A stretch of DNA of 48,173 nt. It comes from Quinella sp. 1Q5. Its GTDB lineage: Bacteria; Bacillota; Negativicutes; Selenomonadales; Selenomonadaceae. The translations under genes and the position numbers were made by a program. The notes beneath the pieces were generated by a model. That model had not been told where the DNA came from. It searched no databases and saw only the letters and a list, made by a program, of their open reading frames with translations. The stretch spans positions 1 through 48,173 of the forward strand of contig JACXWG010000004.1 in NCBI GenBank assembly GCA_014764605.1, read 5' to 3'. Shown piece after piece: positions 5,997 to 13,856 of the stretch (positions are counted from its first letter, which is position 1; every line of letters begins with the position of its first letter).

Positions 5997-6885
5997 CGCG
6001 GCGGACGACGCTTTGTGGAAAACCAATCGTCTTAGCGATAATTCCTGCGCCGTAGCCTTGAGAGTGGTAACGATAAATCTGCTCGCGGATTTGGTCCGTC
6101 AGCTCCTTTTTCTCCTTAACCGGTTTGAAATCCTTAACCCAATCGGCGATGGTGGCGCGATTGATGCCGTAAATCTCTTCGAGTTGCCTAAGCGACTGTC
6201 CGGATTTGAAAGCGGCGATGATTTCCTGCTTAGTATCCTCGTCGACGCGCCGCCGCAATTGAATTCCCGCTTCCGCGAGCACGTTCTTTATCGTGTCACG
6301 GTTCAGGCTGAAACGCTCGGCCATTTGCCGAACCGTCAAGCCTTCGTCGTAAGCCTCGATGATCGCTTCCTTCAGATAATCCGCCACTTCAAGCGCGGGT
6401 TTGCCGCGTCGCGCCGGTTCCTTGCGCATTTCGCGGATAACGTAACTTATCGCGGCGACGCTCACGCCGTATTTCTCCGCTAACGCTTCGCGCCCGTGGC
6501 CTTCCACATACGGCTTGTATTCCGCCATGATTGCCGCTTTTACTTCCGGCGTCAACTTCGTCCGCCGCGTCGCGCTCTTGGCTATGCACTTTTGCACCGT
6601 GCCGATTGATACCCCGTATTTCTCCGCCAACGCCTTGACGCCATGCTCCGACGAATTAGGCACGTATTCCGCCGCGATTGCCTCTTTGACTGCAGCCGGT
6701 ACCCGCTCTTTGATCGGATGAATCTTCCCGCCTACATTTTTATACGTTTCGCCGTGCACGATTGATTTCATCACGTCCACGCTCACGCCGAACTTTTCAG
6801 CCAGCACTTTCAATCCACGCGCCGCGTCCCCGGCTACGTAATTTTCTCGGCAATAAATCACTTGCTCTTCAGTCAGTTTCCTCAT
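5977..6885 (-). CDS. Protein of six tandem HTH units (HNH-type HTH without nuclease)
   Basis: 302 residues, ATG at 6885 with AGGAGGATAGCG upstream. Almost the whole chain divides into six HTH units at roughly 1-60, 61-108, 109-165, 166-215, 216-260 and 261-302. Each has the form 'aI.aeY....g...LAEKYGVS..tI..vi'; examples are LKVLAEKFGVSVDVMKSIV, VKALAEKYGVSIGTVQKCI, REALAEKYGVSVAAISYVI, VRQMAERFSLNRDTIKNVL and LRQLEEIYGINRATIADWV. Unit 1 ends YKNVGG, like the HTH tail of HNH endonucleases such as the pseudogene at 91-694. No nuclease or recombinase motif is present. A multi-site DNA-binding protein is inferred. It lies antisense between tail chaperone and tape measure, downstream of a small cysteine-motif gene that overlaps it by 17 nt. 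Confidence 0.8.
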   Translation of the reverse strand: MRKLTEEQVIYCRENYVAGDAARGLKVLAEKFGVSVDVMKSIVHGETYKNVGGKIHPIKERVPAAVKEAIAAEYVPNSSEHGVKALAEKYGVSIGTVQKCIAKSATRRTKLTPEVKAAIMAEYKPYVEGHGREALAEKYGVSVAAISYVIREMRKEPARRGKPALEVADYLKEAIIEAYDEGLTVRQMAERFSLNRDTIKNVLAEAGIQLRRRVDEDTKQEIIAAFKSGQSLRQLEEIYGINRATIADWVKDFKPVKEKKELTDQIREQIYRYHSQGYGAGIIAKTIGFPQSVVRRVIDGEL

Positions 6886-7054
6886 CGCTATCCTCCTGTA
6901 ATGCCTTCAAAATCCCAAGCCTCTTTAGCGGCAACTCGCACATGAACGCCGACGGGCACTCCAAACATTTCCCGTATTTCGGATGCGTCTCGTCGCCCGC
7001 TAGACAGGCGTTTATCGGGTCGTCCTCTTCCGTCAAATTCTTATACCTCATCAA
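6869..7054 (-). CDS. Small CxxC-motif protein of the antisense cassette
   Basis: 61 residues if started at TTG 7054, or 60 from the adjacent ATG. AAAGGAGGGG lies upstream, closer to the TTG. The centre GKCLECPSAFMCELPLKR has three closely spaced cysteines plus an earlier ACLAGDE cysteine, as in a small metal-binding knuckle. The acidic C-terminus (EDSDEETD) overlaps the start of the HTH-array gene by 17 nt, indicating coupled translation. A related C..CP pattern appears in the product of 7330-7526. Function unknown. Confidence 0.6.
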   Translation of the reverse strand: MMRYKNLTEEDDPINACLAGDETHPKYGKCLECPSAFMCELPLKRLGILKALQEDSDEETD

Positions 7055-7290
7055 ATATGCGCCCCTCCTTTAAATGGTATCGCCCGAAGGCGAGCGGGCA
7101 TAATGTCTGATAAAAGAAAACAGACCGCCGCCCGCTAGCGTTGCAATCCTTCGCCAATGTTATCCTGCGGTTTTTACTTGCAACACTGTTCCTACTGCTC
7201 AGAACTGTTTAATCACAAGCCGTAGAGCGGCAGATTAGGATTTACGTCCGCCGGTACCTATCTATTCGCAGGTAACGTAGTCAGTTAAGA
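7055..7290 (+). other. Structured non-coding stretch upstream of repeat copy 2
   Basis: No gene is supported here. A nested stem is visible: GCGGGC (about 7092) pairs with GCCCGC (about 7133), enclosing GTCTG/CAGAC around an A-rich loop. The stretch runs into the 58-bp double hairpin at 7291-7348. Length (about 240 nt plus repeat), heavy folding and a CTTTAG-loop hairpin at the 3' end are reminiscent of the guide-RNA (omega RNA) end of an IS200/IS605 tnpB element without its gene. No TnpB reading frame is found, so this is only a structural resemblance. Confidence 0.3.
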
Positions 7291-7348
7291 CTTAGGCTAG
7301 TCAAAAAGAGCTTTTACAAGCTCCCGCCTTTAGGCGTGGAGTTTTTGA
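7291..7348 (+). repeat. 58-bp direct repeat, copy 2 (double hairpin)
   Basis: Same 58 bp as 5499-5556, same orientation, no mismatch. The left flank is the folded stretch 7055-7290. The right flank is the coding end of the minus-strand gene 7330-7526, whose last six codons lie inside the repeat. Together the two copies bracket 1.73 kb holding the tube remnant, the tail chaperone, the HTH-array gene and the CxxC gene. Confidence 0.85.
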
Positions 7349-7526
7349 TCGTCGTCGAAATAGCCGCATTCGCCGAATAGACTTTTGGGGCATCTCATGC
7401 ACTCGCCAGGGCAATCCGCCGGTATTCTTTCAGGGTGCAGTTCAATCTTCTCCCGACGCGCCGGCAACCCGTACCAATCGCAATACGGCTTCTCTCCTTC
7501 CAATGCTTTTAGGTAGTACCAACTCA
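7330..7526 (-). CDS. Small Cys-rich protein, C-terminus supplied by the 58-bp repeat
   Basis: 65 residues from ATG 7526, with AAAGGAGATGATAAA upstream. MSWYYLKALEGEKPYC is followed by a cysteine cluster ADCPGECMRCPKSLFGEC, a probable zinc or metal knuckle. The final DQKLHA is translated from repeat copy 2, so the native C-terminus was probably lost at the repeat junction. The start lies only 26 bp from the divergent tape measure ATG, so no room is left for a separate promoter. Transcription must enter from inside the tape measure gene. Function unknown. Confidence 0.55.
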
Positions 7527-7552
7527 TTTTATCATCTCCTTTGGTGAACGTT

Positions 7553-10500
7553 ATGAGCAAAACAAGAACTATCAGCTTCGTAATCGACGGCAAGGACAAT
7601 CTAAGCGGCGTTTTGGCTCGTGCCGTGGGCAACGTTAAAAAACTTTCCGACATCAACAAATCCTTAAACGCCAAAGCACTTGCTCAAGCGACCCGCCTTG
7701 CCAGTGCCCAAGCCGCACTTCAAAACCTCCACTCTTACCGCAAACTCCAACAGGCTCATCTTCAAGCTCAAAAGTCCTATCTGACTTTAGGGCAGAATAT
7801 GGGCAAACTCTTCGCCCAACGCAAAGCCGAGCAGTCGCAACTTGACGACATGCAAAAGGCTTATGCAAAGCTCAAGGACGCTTACAAGGCGAACTGGCGC
7901 AATATGGGCACGCAAGCCGCTCAGACTATGAAGGAGCAAATCCGCAATGCTAATCAGGAACTCAAAGCCCAAGCTAAAGTCATTGCGAATTTGGATAGGG
8001 CTTATGATTCGTCGTCGGCGTCCATCACAAAGCTTAAGGCGCGACTTGCCACTCAACAAAGCCAATTAACGCAGGCTCGGCAAGGATTGCCGGCGGGCGT
8101 GCTTGCCGCTCACGAAATGCAACTCCGCGCCCAAATCAACCAGACAACCGCCGCCCTTAACAGAGAAATCGCCGCCCTTGAACGTCGTAATCAAGTCTTC
8201 GGCAACTTCAGCCAGCGTCAACAGGATTTATCCAACGCGTATTCGAACATGCAAGGCGCACTCGATACCGCGCAGACGTTGATGAATCCTTTCAAAGACG
8301 CCGCCGATAATGCCATGACTTTCGAAAAGGCTATGAGTAGGGTTAAATCCCTAACGCAGATGCGCAATATCCGTTCGGGCAACTTCGCGCAGGTCGCCGC
8401 CGACATGAAAGAATTGACTGCCCAAGCTGAAGCCCTCGGTATGACGACAGAATTCACCGCTACTGAAGTTGCTCAAGCTCAAGGCTATTTTGGGATGGCG
8501 GGCTGGGATAAACAAAAGATTTTATCCGTCATGCCCACAGCCTTGGACCTTGCAAGTATTTCCGGCGACCACAACTTAGCGCGTACTGCCGATGTCCTTA
8601 GCGACATGATGACGGCTTTTGGCGTCAAAGCGGGCGAAGGTTACAAACTCGCGGGCGGCAAGGTCGTTGACGGCGCGAAATATTTCGGCGACGCTTTTGC
8701 TTATGCCGTGACCCAATCGAATATGGACAGAGAAACCCTTTTCGAGGCTTGGAAGTACAATGCGCCCGTTGCTCGCGCCATGGGATTAAGTTTAGGCGAA
8801 ACCGTTGCTCAGAATATGATACTGGCTGGCGCAGGTATCAAAGGGTCGATGTCCGGCACTTCACTTAGACAATTTTGGGTTAGGATGTCGGCTCCGCCAA
8901 AGGCCGCTGCTAAGTCACTCGAAGAATTAGGATTTGCCGCTAACGACGCCGCCGCGCAGGTCGCCGAAACTCAACTTGCTATGCAAGAGGCTGGCGTTTC
9001 GATGGACAGCGACTGGTTCACTAAGTTTGAGGCGATAGGAAAGTTTTATCAGGAGCAGAAAGCCGCCGGACGTGACATGACGGGTTGGCTTAAAGGACTC
9101 ACTGGACAAACGGCTCTCTCGGGTGTCATGAGCCTCTTTGAACCGGGCAAGCTTGAAGAGATTAAGCGTTATAAAGAAGAAATTGATTCGGGGTTTGCGG
9201 GCGGCTGGGCGGCTGATACCGCTAAAATCATGCGCGATAATACCCAAACCACGATTGACTACATGACAAGCGCATTGGACGCCCTTCAAAAGGCGGGCGG
9301 CGATGCTCTACTTCCTTCTATTCGTGGCATTGCTGAAAGTATCACTCCTTTAATCTCGTCTATGGCGCAGTGGACTAAACAGAACCCCGCTGTCGTCCAA
9401 GGATTGGCCGCTGTTGCGTCCGTGGCGTCCACCGCGATAGTTTCTATAGCTGGATTTTCCCTCGCTATGGCGGGCCTCAGATTCGCTCAGGCGGGACTTC
9501 AAACTGCGGGCGAACTTTTTACTTATTTAGGGACGAAGGCGACTGCCGCAAGGGGTGCAATCGTAAGGTTCGCCGCAACTGTAGGAACGGCTCTGTCGGG
9601 CTTGACGTTATCGGGCGCGGTCGCTGGCATGAAGGCCTTCGGTGCCGCAACGCTCGCGGCCGCCCGCGCAGGTTTAGCTTTTATGTTCACGCCGATTGGT
9701 GCTGCGCTTACTGCAATTGCCGCCGCCGCTTACTTTGCTTATCAGAATTGGGATAGAGTCTCCGCTGCATTCTCGACCCTAGGAAGTGCATTAAGTAGTT
9801 CGTTAGGTCCTGCCTTCTCGAATTTGGGAACGTCGGTAGGAAACTTGATGACGGCTCTTAGTCCTTTGGCGGGCGTCTTTGAAACCTTAGGCGGCGTGAT
9901 TGTCAGCGTCTTTGTCGGCGCACTCGGTACCGTCGGCTCTTTGTTAAGTGGTTTAGCTGTCTTGCTCACGGGCTTGTTTACGTCGGTTATCGAATTCGGT
10001 ACCGGTGTCGTCGACGCCTTCGGCAAGATTAAGGACGGCGACCTTTCCGGCGCGTTGGATTCTTTGAAAGAGCACGCCGCGTCTTCGGCCGATTCTTTTA
10101 AGAACGCCTGGTTAGATGCCGCCGCCGCCGTGAAGTCTGGACTGCAAGGGACTGATGCCGCCGTTCAAGCCCTGTGGACGCAACCTGCCCTTGACGTTTC
10201 AAGCCGCGTCGCCATGGGCGCAAGTGCCCTGCCGACCTCGTGGGGTCAAGTCGACGCGTCAACCATCGTTCAACCGATTGCTGACGCCTCGTCTCAAGCC
10301 GCTGACTCTCTCAATCAAGTCCAAATGCCAGCCGCCGCCACTGGTCAATCACTCCTGCCTTTGCCGCCCGCGATTGACGGCGCAACTAACTCTTCTACTC
10401 AACTTGCTACTGCTCTTCCCGCCCCCATTGACGGATTGTCCGCTTTGGGGCCTGCCGCCTCGTCGGCTGCTGGTGCTCTTGAAGCCGCCGCCGCTCGCAT

Positions 10501-10873
10501 TAACAGTATTCAAATCAGTGTTCCACAGGTCAACTATATTCCTATGAACATTCCCGTTGCTCCTGCTGGCAAGGGCTTTGCTAAAGGCGGCTTCGTCTCT
10601 TCCACAACTAACTTTTTCGCCGGCGAACACGGCGCAGAATCAATTATCCCGTTAAATCGTTCCCAACGTTCCTTTGACCTCTGGCAAGAAACCGGCGACC
10701 TTTTGGGCTTCAATCAAGGCTCTTCGCCCATTAATATCTCTTTGACTTTCCATATCCAAGGCAATGCCGACGTTCCTACTTTTAAAAATGAAGTCGTGCC
10801 CCTTATCCAAAAAACTTTTGCTGAACAACTTGCCGATTTCAATCAAGAACGCAGAAGGAGGTCTTTTGTATGA
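7553..10873 (+). CDS. Phage tail tape measure protein (TP901 family)
   Basis: 1106 residues from ATG 7553 (GGTGA upstream; TTG 7541 and GTG 7544 are in-frame alternatives). Order of regions: an Ala/Gln-rich coiled-coil N-terminus (about 20-230); a TP901 core (about 255-480) with MTTEFTATEVAQAQGYFGMA; hydrophobic helices around 610-740; a Ser/Ala-rich linker; and a C-terminal GAESIIPLN motif before the last 60 residues. It sets tail length and is threaded through the tail tube. In the usual order it follows the tail chaperone directly. Here 1.5 kb of antisense genes intervene. The coding strand is strikingly pyrimidine-rich compared with the head module. Confidence 0.92.
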   Translation: MSKTRTISFVIDGKDNLSGVLARAVGNVKKLSDINKSLNAKALAQATRLASAQAALQNLHSYRKLQQAHLQAQKSYLTLGQNMGKLFAQRKAEQSQLDDMQKAYAKLKDAYKANWRNMGTQAAQTMKEQIRNANQELKAQAKVIANLDRAYDSSSASITKLKARLATQQSQLTQARQGLPAGVLAAHEMQLRAQINQTTAALNREIAALERRNQVFGNFSQRQQDLSNAYSNMQGALDTAQTLMNPFKDAADNAMTFEKAMSRVKSLTQMRNIRSGNFAQVAADMKELTAQAEALGMTTEFTATEVAQAQGYFGMAGWDKQKILSVMPTALDLASISGDHNLARTADVLSDMMTAFGVKAGEGYKLAGGKVVDGAKYFGDAFAYAVTQSNMDRETLFEAWKYNAPVARAMGLSLGETVAQNMILAGAGIKGSMSGTSLRQFWVRMSAPPKAAAKSLEELGFAANDAAAQVAETQLAMQEAGVSMDSDWFTKFEAIGKFYQEQKAAGRDMTGWLKGLTGQTALSGVMSLFEPGKLEEIKRYKEEIDSGFAGGWAADTAKIMRDNTQTTIDYMTSALDALQKAGGDALLPSIRGIAESITPLISSMAQWTKQNPAVVQGLAAVASVASTAIVSIAGFSLAMAGLRFAQAGLQTAGELFTYLGTKATAARGAIVRFAATVGTALSGLTLSGAVAGMKAFGAATLAAARAGLAFMFTPIGAALTAIAAAAYFAYQNWDRVSAAFSTLGSALSSSLGPAFSNLGTSVGNLMTALSPLAGVFETLGGVIVSVFVGALGTVGSLLSGLAVLLTGLFTSVIEFGTGVVDAFGKIKDGDLSGALDSLKEHAASSADSFKNAWLDAAAAVKSGLQGTDAAVQALWTQPALDVSSRVAMGASALPTSWGQVDASTIVQPIADASSQAADSLNQVQMPAAATGQSLLPLPPAIDGATNSSTQLATALPAPIDGLSALGPAASSAAGALEAAAARINSIQISVPQVNYIPMNIPVAPAGKGFAKGGFVSSTTNFFAGEHGAESIIPLNRSQRSFDLWQETGDLLGFNQGSSPINISLTFHIQGNADVPTFKNEVVPLIQKTFAEQLADFNQERRRRSFV

Positions 10874-11064
10874 CTTACGTTACTGTCGCCGGCGATTCTT
10901 TCGACCTTGTCGCTAAAAAGACTTTAGGCTCGGAATATTTCACGCCCAAACTCATAAACGCCAATCCCAAATTCATTACCACTTTTATTTTTCAAGCGGG
11001 CGTCGAACTTCAAATCCCTGAAATAAAGACGGCTAAACAATCAATCTTGCCGTGGCAGAATTAA
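10870..11064 (+). CDS. Phage tail protein gpX (LysM-like)
   Basis: 64 residues, overlapping the tape measure stop by ATGA. MTYVTVAGDSFDLVAKKTLG, with a later LINANPKFITT and VELQIPEI, is a single LysM-like fold typical of P2 gpX, a small tail protein lying between the tape measure and gpD genes. Size and place match. Confidence 0.8.
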   Translation: MTYVTVAGDSFDLVAKKTLGSEYFTPKLINANPKFITTFIFQAGVELQIPEIKTAKQSILPWQN

Positions 11065-11153
11065 TCTGCTAAGATACGCACGAGTTCCCGCTCTTTTGGC
11101 TTTATCTCACCGCCATTGTAGCCGGAACTTAAAAAATTTACAAGGAAATAATT

Positions 11154-12119
11154 ATGCTCCATTCAGACGTTAAAATCTTACTCGAAGGGCGCGACATAAC
11201 CCGCGATTTGGAACCGTACCTCCTAAGCGTCACTTACAAGGACGCCCTAAGCGGCGAATCAGACGTTATCGAAGTCGCTCTGCAGGATAAGAATCATGCG
11301 CTGATTAATAACCCGCCGCCGCGCGGTTCCAAACTCAACGTCGTTATTAATGACTTCGACCTTGGAGCCTTTGAAATCGACGAATACAACCCCTCGTCGC
11401 CGCCTTCGGTTATGCGCGTCAAAGCCAATTCTATCAGCCAGAATAGCGGCTTGCGGCAAGTTGACGAGTCGAAGGGTTGGGAGAAGGTCCTTCTAAGCAA
11501 AATCGCCAAAGACATCGCTGAAGCCTCGAATATGGAACTTTTTTATCAAGCTGATTTCGACCCCGAAATCAATCGCGCCGAACAGCAAGAACAATCCCGC
11601 TTAGCCTTCCTCGAAAAAATCTGCGCGGACCACGGCCTTATCGTAAAGATTGCCGACGGCAAATTAATCGTCGTCGAAGAATCAACCCTTGACGCCCAGG
11701 AACCCATTACAACCTTGACTTGGGATGACGTTTCCCACTTCGACGCCAAAGCCACTCTCAACGAAATTTATAAGGAGTGCAAAGTCAATTACTCTGAGGC
11801 TAAGCAAGCCAAAACTTTTTCAGCAACCGCTACTGACCCTACCAAGTCAGAAGGCCGAACCCTTAAGATTAATAAACGCGTGACTTCGCAGGCCGAAGCC
11901 GACCAATTGGCTAAGCACGAACTGCGCAAGAAGAATAAGGAAGAGTTCAGCGTTAATCTTACCTTGCCCCTAGACCTTAGACTTTTGGCGGGTGTCGTCG
12001 TCAATCTCGATTTCGGATTTTTTAACGGCAAGTGGCTCATCGATGAATCAACTCATTCAGTTTCAAATAGCGGCTCTCAATCGCGAATCAAACTTCATAG
12101 GGTGAATCAAAATGCTTAA
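11154..12119 (+). CDS. Phage late control / baseplate hub protein gpD
   Basis: 321 residues from ATG 11154 (AAGGAAATAATT upstream). The opening KILLEGRDITRDLEPYLLSV and the EIDEYNPSSPPSVMRVKANS segment are typical of P2 gpD-family hub proteins. These sit at the tail end of the tube and connect to the spike. The 3' end overlaps baseplate J by 8 nt. In P2-like gene orders spike gpV and wedge gpW lie nearby. Neither is between D and J here, and the gpW-family gene is instead at 733. Confidence 0.85.
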   Translation: MLHSDVKILLEGRDITRDLEPYLLSVTYKDALSGESDVIEVALQDKNHALINNPPPRGSKLNVVINDFDLGAFEIDEYNPSSPPSVMRVKANSISQNSGLRQVDESKGWEKVLLSKIAKDIAEASNMELFYQADFDPEINRAEQQEQSRLAFLEKICADHGLIVKIADGKLIVVEESTLDAQEPITTLTWDDVSHFDAKATLNEIYKECKVNYSEAKQAKTFSATATDPTKSEGRTLKINKRVTSQAEADQLAKHELRKKNKEEFSVNLTLPLDLRLLAGVVVNLDFGFFNGKWLIDESTHSVSNSGSQSRIKLHRVNQNA

Positions 12120-13218
12120 ACCGGATTTGAACTTCATAGATTTGAACGTAGACGAACTAGAGGCTCAAGCCAAAAAAGTCGTCGAAGAAACTTTAGGGCG
12201 TTCAATCGCGCCCGCCGACCCCGTCTTTTTGTTAGTCAAAAGTTTTTTAGCACTTATCGTTAATTTAGCCTCCCTCTTAAACTTTTGCGCCCGCCAGAAC
12301 TTATTGCCATTTGCTGGCGGGCCTTATCTTGACGCTCTCGGTACTTTGGTCGGCGTCGAACGTATTCCCGCCACTTATGCCCAATGTGCCGTTCAGATAA
12401 ATCTTTCTGCCCCTAGGCAATCTTCAACCGTCATCAGGCAGGGTACCCGTATCACCGCCGATAATCAGATTTTCTTCGCTCTTGATGAGGAAGTCGTCTT
12501 CCTGCCCGGCGAAGTCACTAAGGAATCAAACGCCACTTGCCTTTCAATCGGCGAAATCGGTAATGGCTTCGCCGCCGGCGAACTCAATCAGATTGTCGAC
12601 AACCAACCCTTCCTGCTTAGTATCGTCAATACGACGACCTCCGACGGCGGAGCCGATATCGAAGACGACGAACCCTTTAGAGATAGAATCCATATCGCCC
12701 CGGAAAGTTTCGCCTGCGCGGGGCCAAAGGGCGCATATATCGCACGAACTAAGGAAGTCTCTTCCCTTATTGCCGACGTCGCCATTGGTTCTTCAAGCCC
12801 CGGCCACGTCGATATTTATCTTGTCATGCAGAACGGCCAACTACCTTCCGACCAGATTATCAATATGGTTCAGGAACATCTTTCCGCCAAAACTGTCCGA
12901 CCTCTTAATGACATCGTCGCCGTTCACGTCCCTAATCAAGTTTCTTACAATCTAGACGTCACCGCTTACATTTCTAACGACGATTCCGCGCAGGCCGCGC
13001 AAATCATTTCCAAGGCTGAACAGGCTGTCGACGACTTCATCTCGTGGCAGGCCTCCAAAATTGGCAACGATTTAAATCCCTCCAAACTCATTAGCGCGTT
13101 GATGAACGCCGGAGCTAAACGCGTCGAAGTCATTTCCCCAACTTTTACCGTCGTCGATGATATTTCCGTCGCTATCTGCGCCAATCGTCAACTAAATTTC
13201 CTTACTGAGGATTCCTAA
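12112..13218 (+). CDS. Phage baseplate assembly protein J
   Basis: 368 residues. Typical gpJ features are the N-terminal LLNFCARQNLLPFAGGPYLD with a downstream LGTLVGVERIPA, the mid-protein QGTRITADNQIFFA, and GPKGAYIARTKEVSSLIADV. It forms the baseplate wedge in contractile tails. The start at 12112 lies within the end of gpD, indicating coupled translation. This gene is strong evidence that the tail is of the contractile type. Confidence 0.92.
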   Translation: MLKPDLNFIDLNVDELEAQAKKVVEETLGRSIAPADPVFLLVKSFLALIVNLASLLNFCARQNLLPFAGGPYLDALGTLVGVERIPATYAQCAVQINLSAPRQSSTVIRQGTRITADNQIFFALDEEVVFLPGEVTKESNATCLSIGEIGNGFAAGELNQIVDNQPFLLSIVNTTTSDGGADIEDDEPFRDRIHIAPESFACAGPKGAYIARTKEVSSLIADVAIGSSSPGHVDIYLVMQNGQLPSDQIINMVQEHLSAKTVRPLNDIVAVHVPNQVSYNLDVTAYISNDDSAQAAQIISKAEQAVDDFISWQASKIGNDLNPSKLISALMNAGAKRVEVISPTFTVVDDISVAICANRQLNFLTEDS

Positions 13219-13219
13219 C

Positions 13220-13852
13220 ATGATTGACATTTACAACGCCTCCTTAGCCGATATCCTTCCAGAGTCTTTGAAGGCCGATAAACAATTCGTCGCAATCGCT
13301 AACGCCCTCGACCCGCTTCTTAAAAAATTCGCACGCAATACTAGACTTGCTATGCATATCCCACGACTTGATGAGATAACCGGCACTCTCCTTGACGTTT
13401 TGGCCGAGCAATTCCACGTCGACGTTTATGATTCCGTTAATCTCGACGACTTCCAGAAACGCAACCTTATCCGCCAATCTATCGCACTTCATCGTTATAA
13501 AGGTACTGCTTGGGCAGTCGAGGCCGTCGCCGAACAATTTTTTGGAAGCCCGATAGTCGAAGAGCTAGAGGGCTTTTTATTTCGGATTAAGACGAAGGAA
13601 TACATAGCCGCGCCGGAAGCCTTCGCGACTTTTCGCCGCATGATTATGGACGCTAAGCCCGTGCGTAGTTGGTTCATGGGCGTCGATTTGGACCTTAGCC
13701 CGCCGCCGACGACGTTGCGCATTGCTAAGCCTATCGTCGCTGATGGCCGCGTTAATATCGATTTCAGACGCCCGTCCGGTTCCAAAGTCTTAGTTCGCCT
13801 CGGCTCGCCAATTATCGTTTCCGGCTCCGTTACCATTTTTCCAAGGAGTTGA
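13220..13852 (+). CDS. Phage tail protein I (baseplate)
   Basis: 210 residues directly after J. The family pattern is clear: LADILPESLKADKQFVAIAN, then LDVLAEQFHVDVYD and RKG-like IALHRYKGTAWAVEAVAEQF. gpI joins J in the baseplate and anchors tail fibres. The C-terminal 35 residues (PIVADGRVNIDFRRPSG) are an added strand-rich tail. It is followed four bases later by a tail fibre gene. Confidence 0.87.
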   Translation: MIDIYNASLADILPESLKADKQFVAIANALDPLLKKFARNTRLAMHIPRLDEITGTLLDVLAEQFHVDVYDSVNLDDFQKRNLIRQSIALHRYKGTAWAVEAVAEQFFGSPIVEELEGFLFRIKTKEYIAAPEAFATFRRMIMDAKPVRSWFMGVDLDLSPPPTTLRIAKPIVADGRVNIDFRRPSGSKVLVRLGSPIIVSGSVTIFPRS

Positions 13853-13856
13853 TTTT

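Noticed and set aside
5499-7348. The two 58-bp repeats as CRISPR repeats or phage attachment sites
   Set aside because: Only two copies 1.7 kb apart inside the tail module, with no cas genes, no integrase and no tRNA target. They do not bound the whole prophage.
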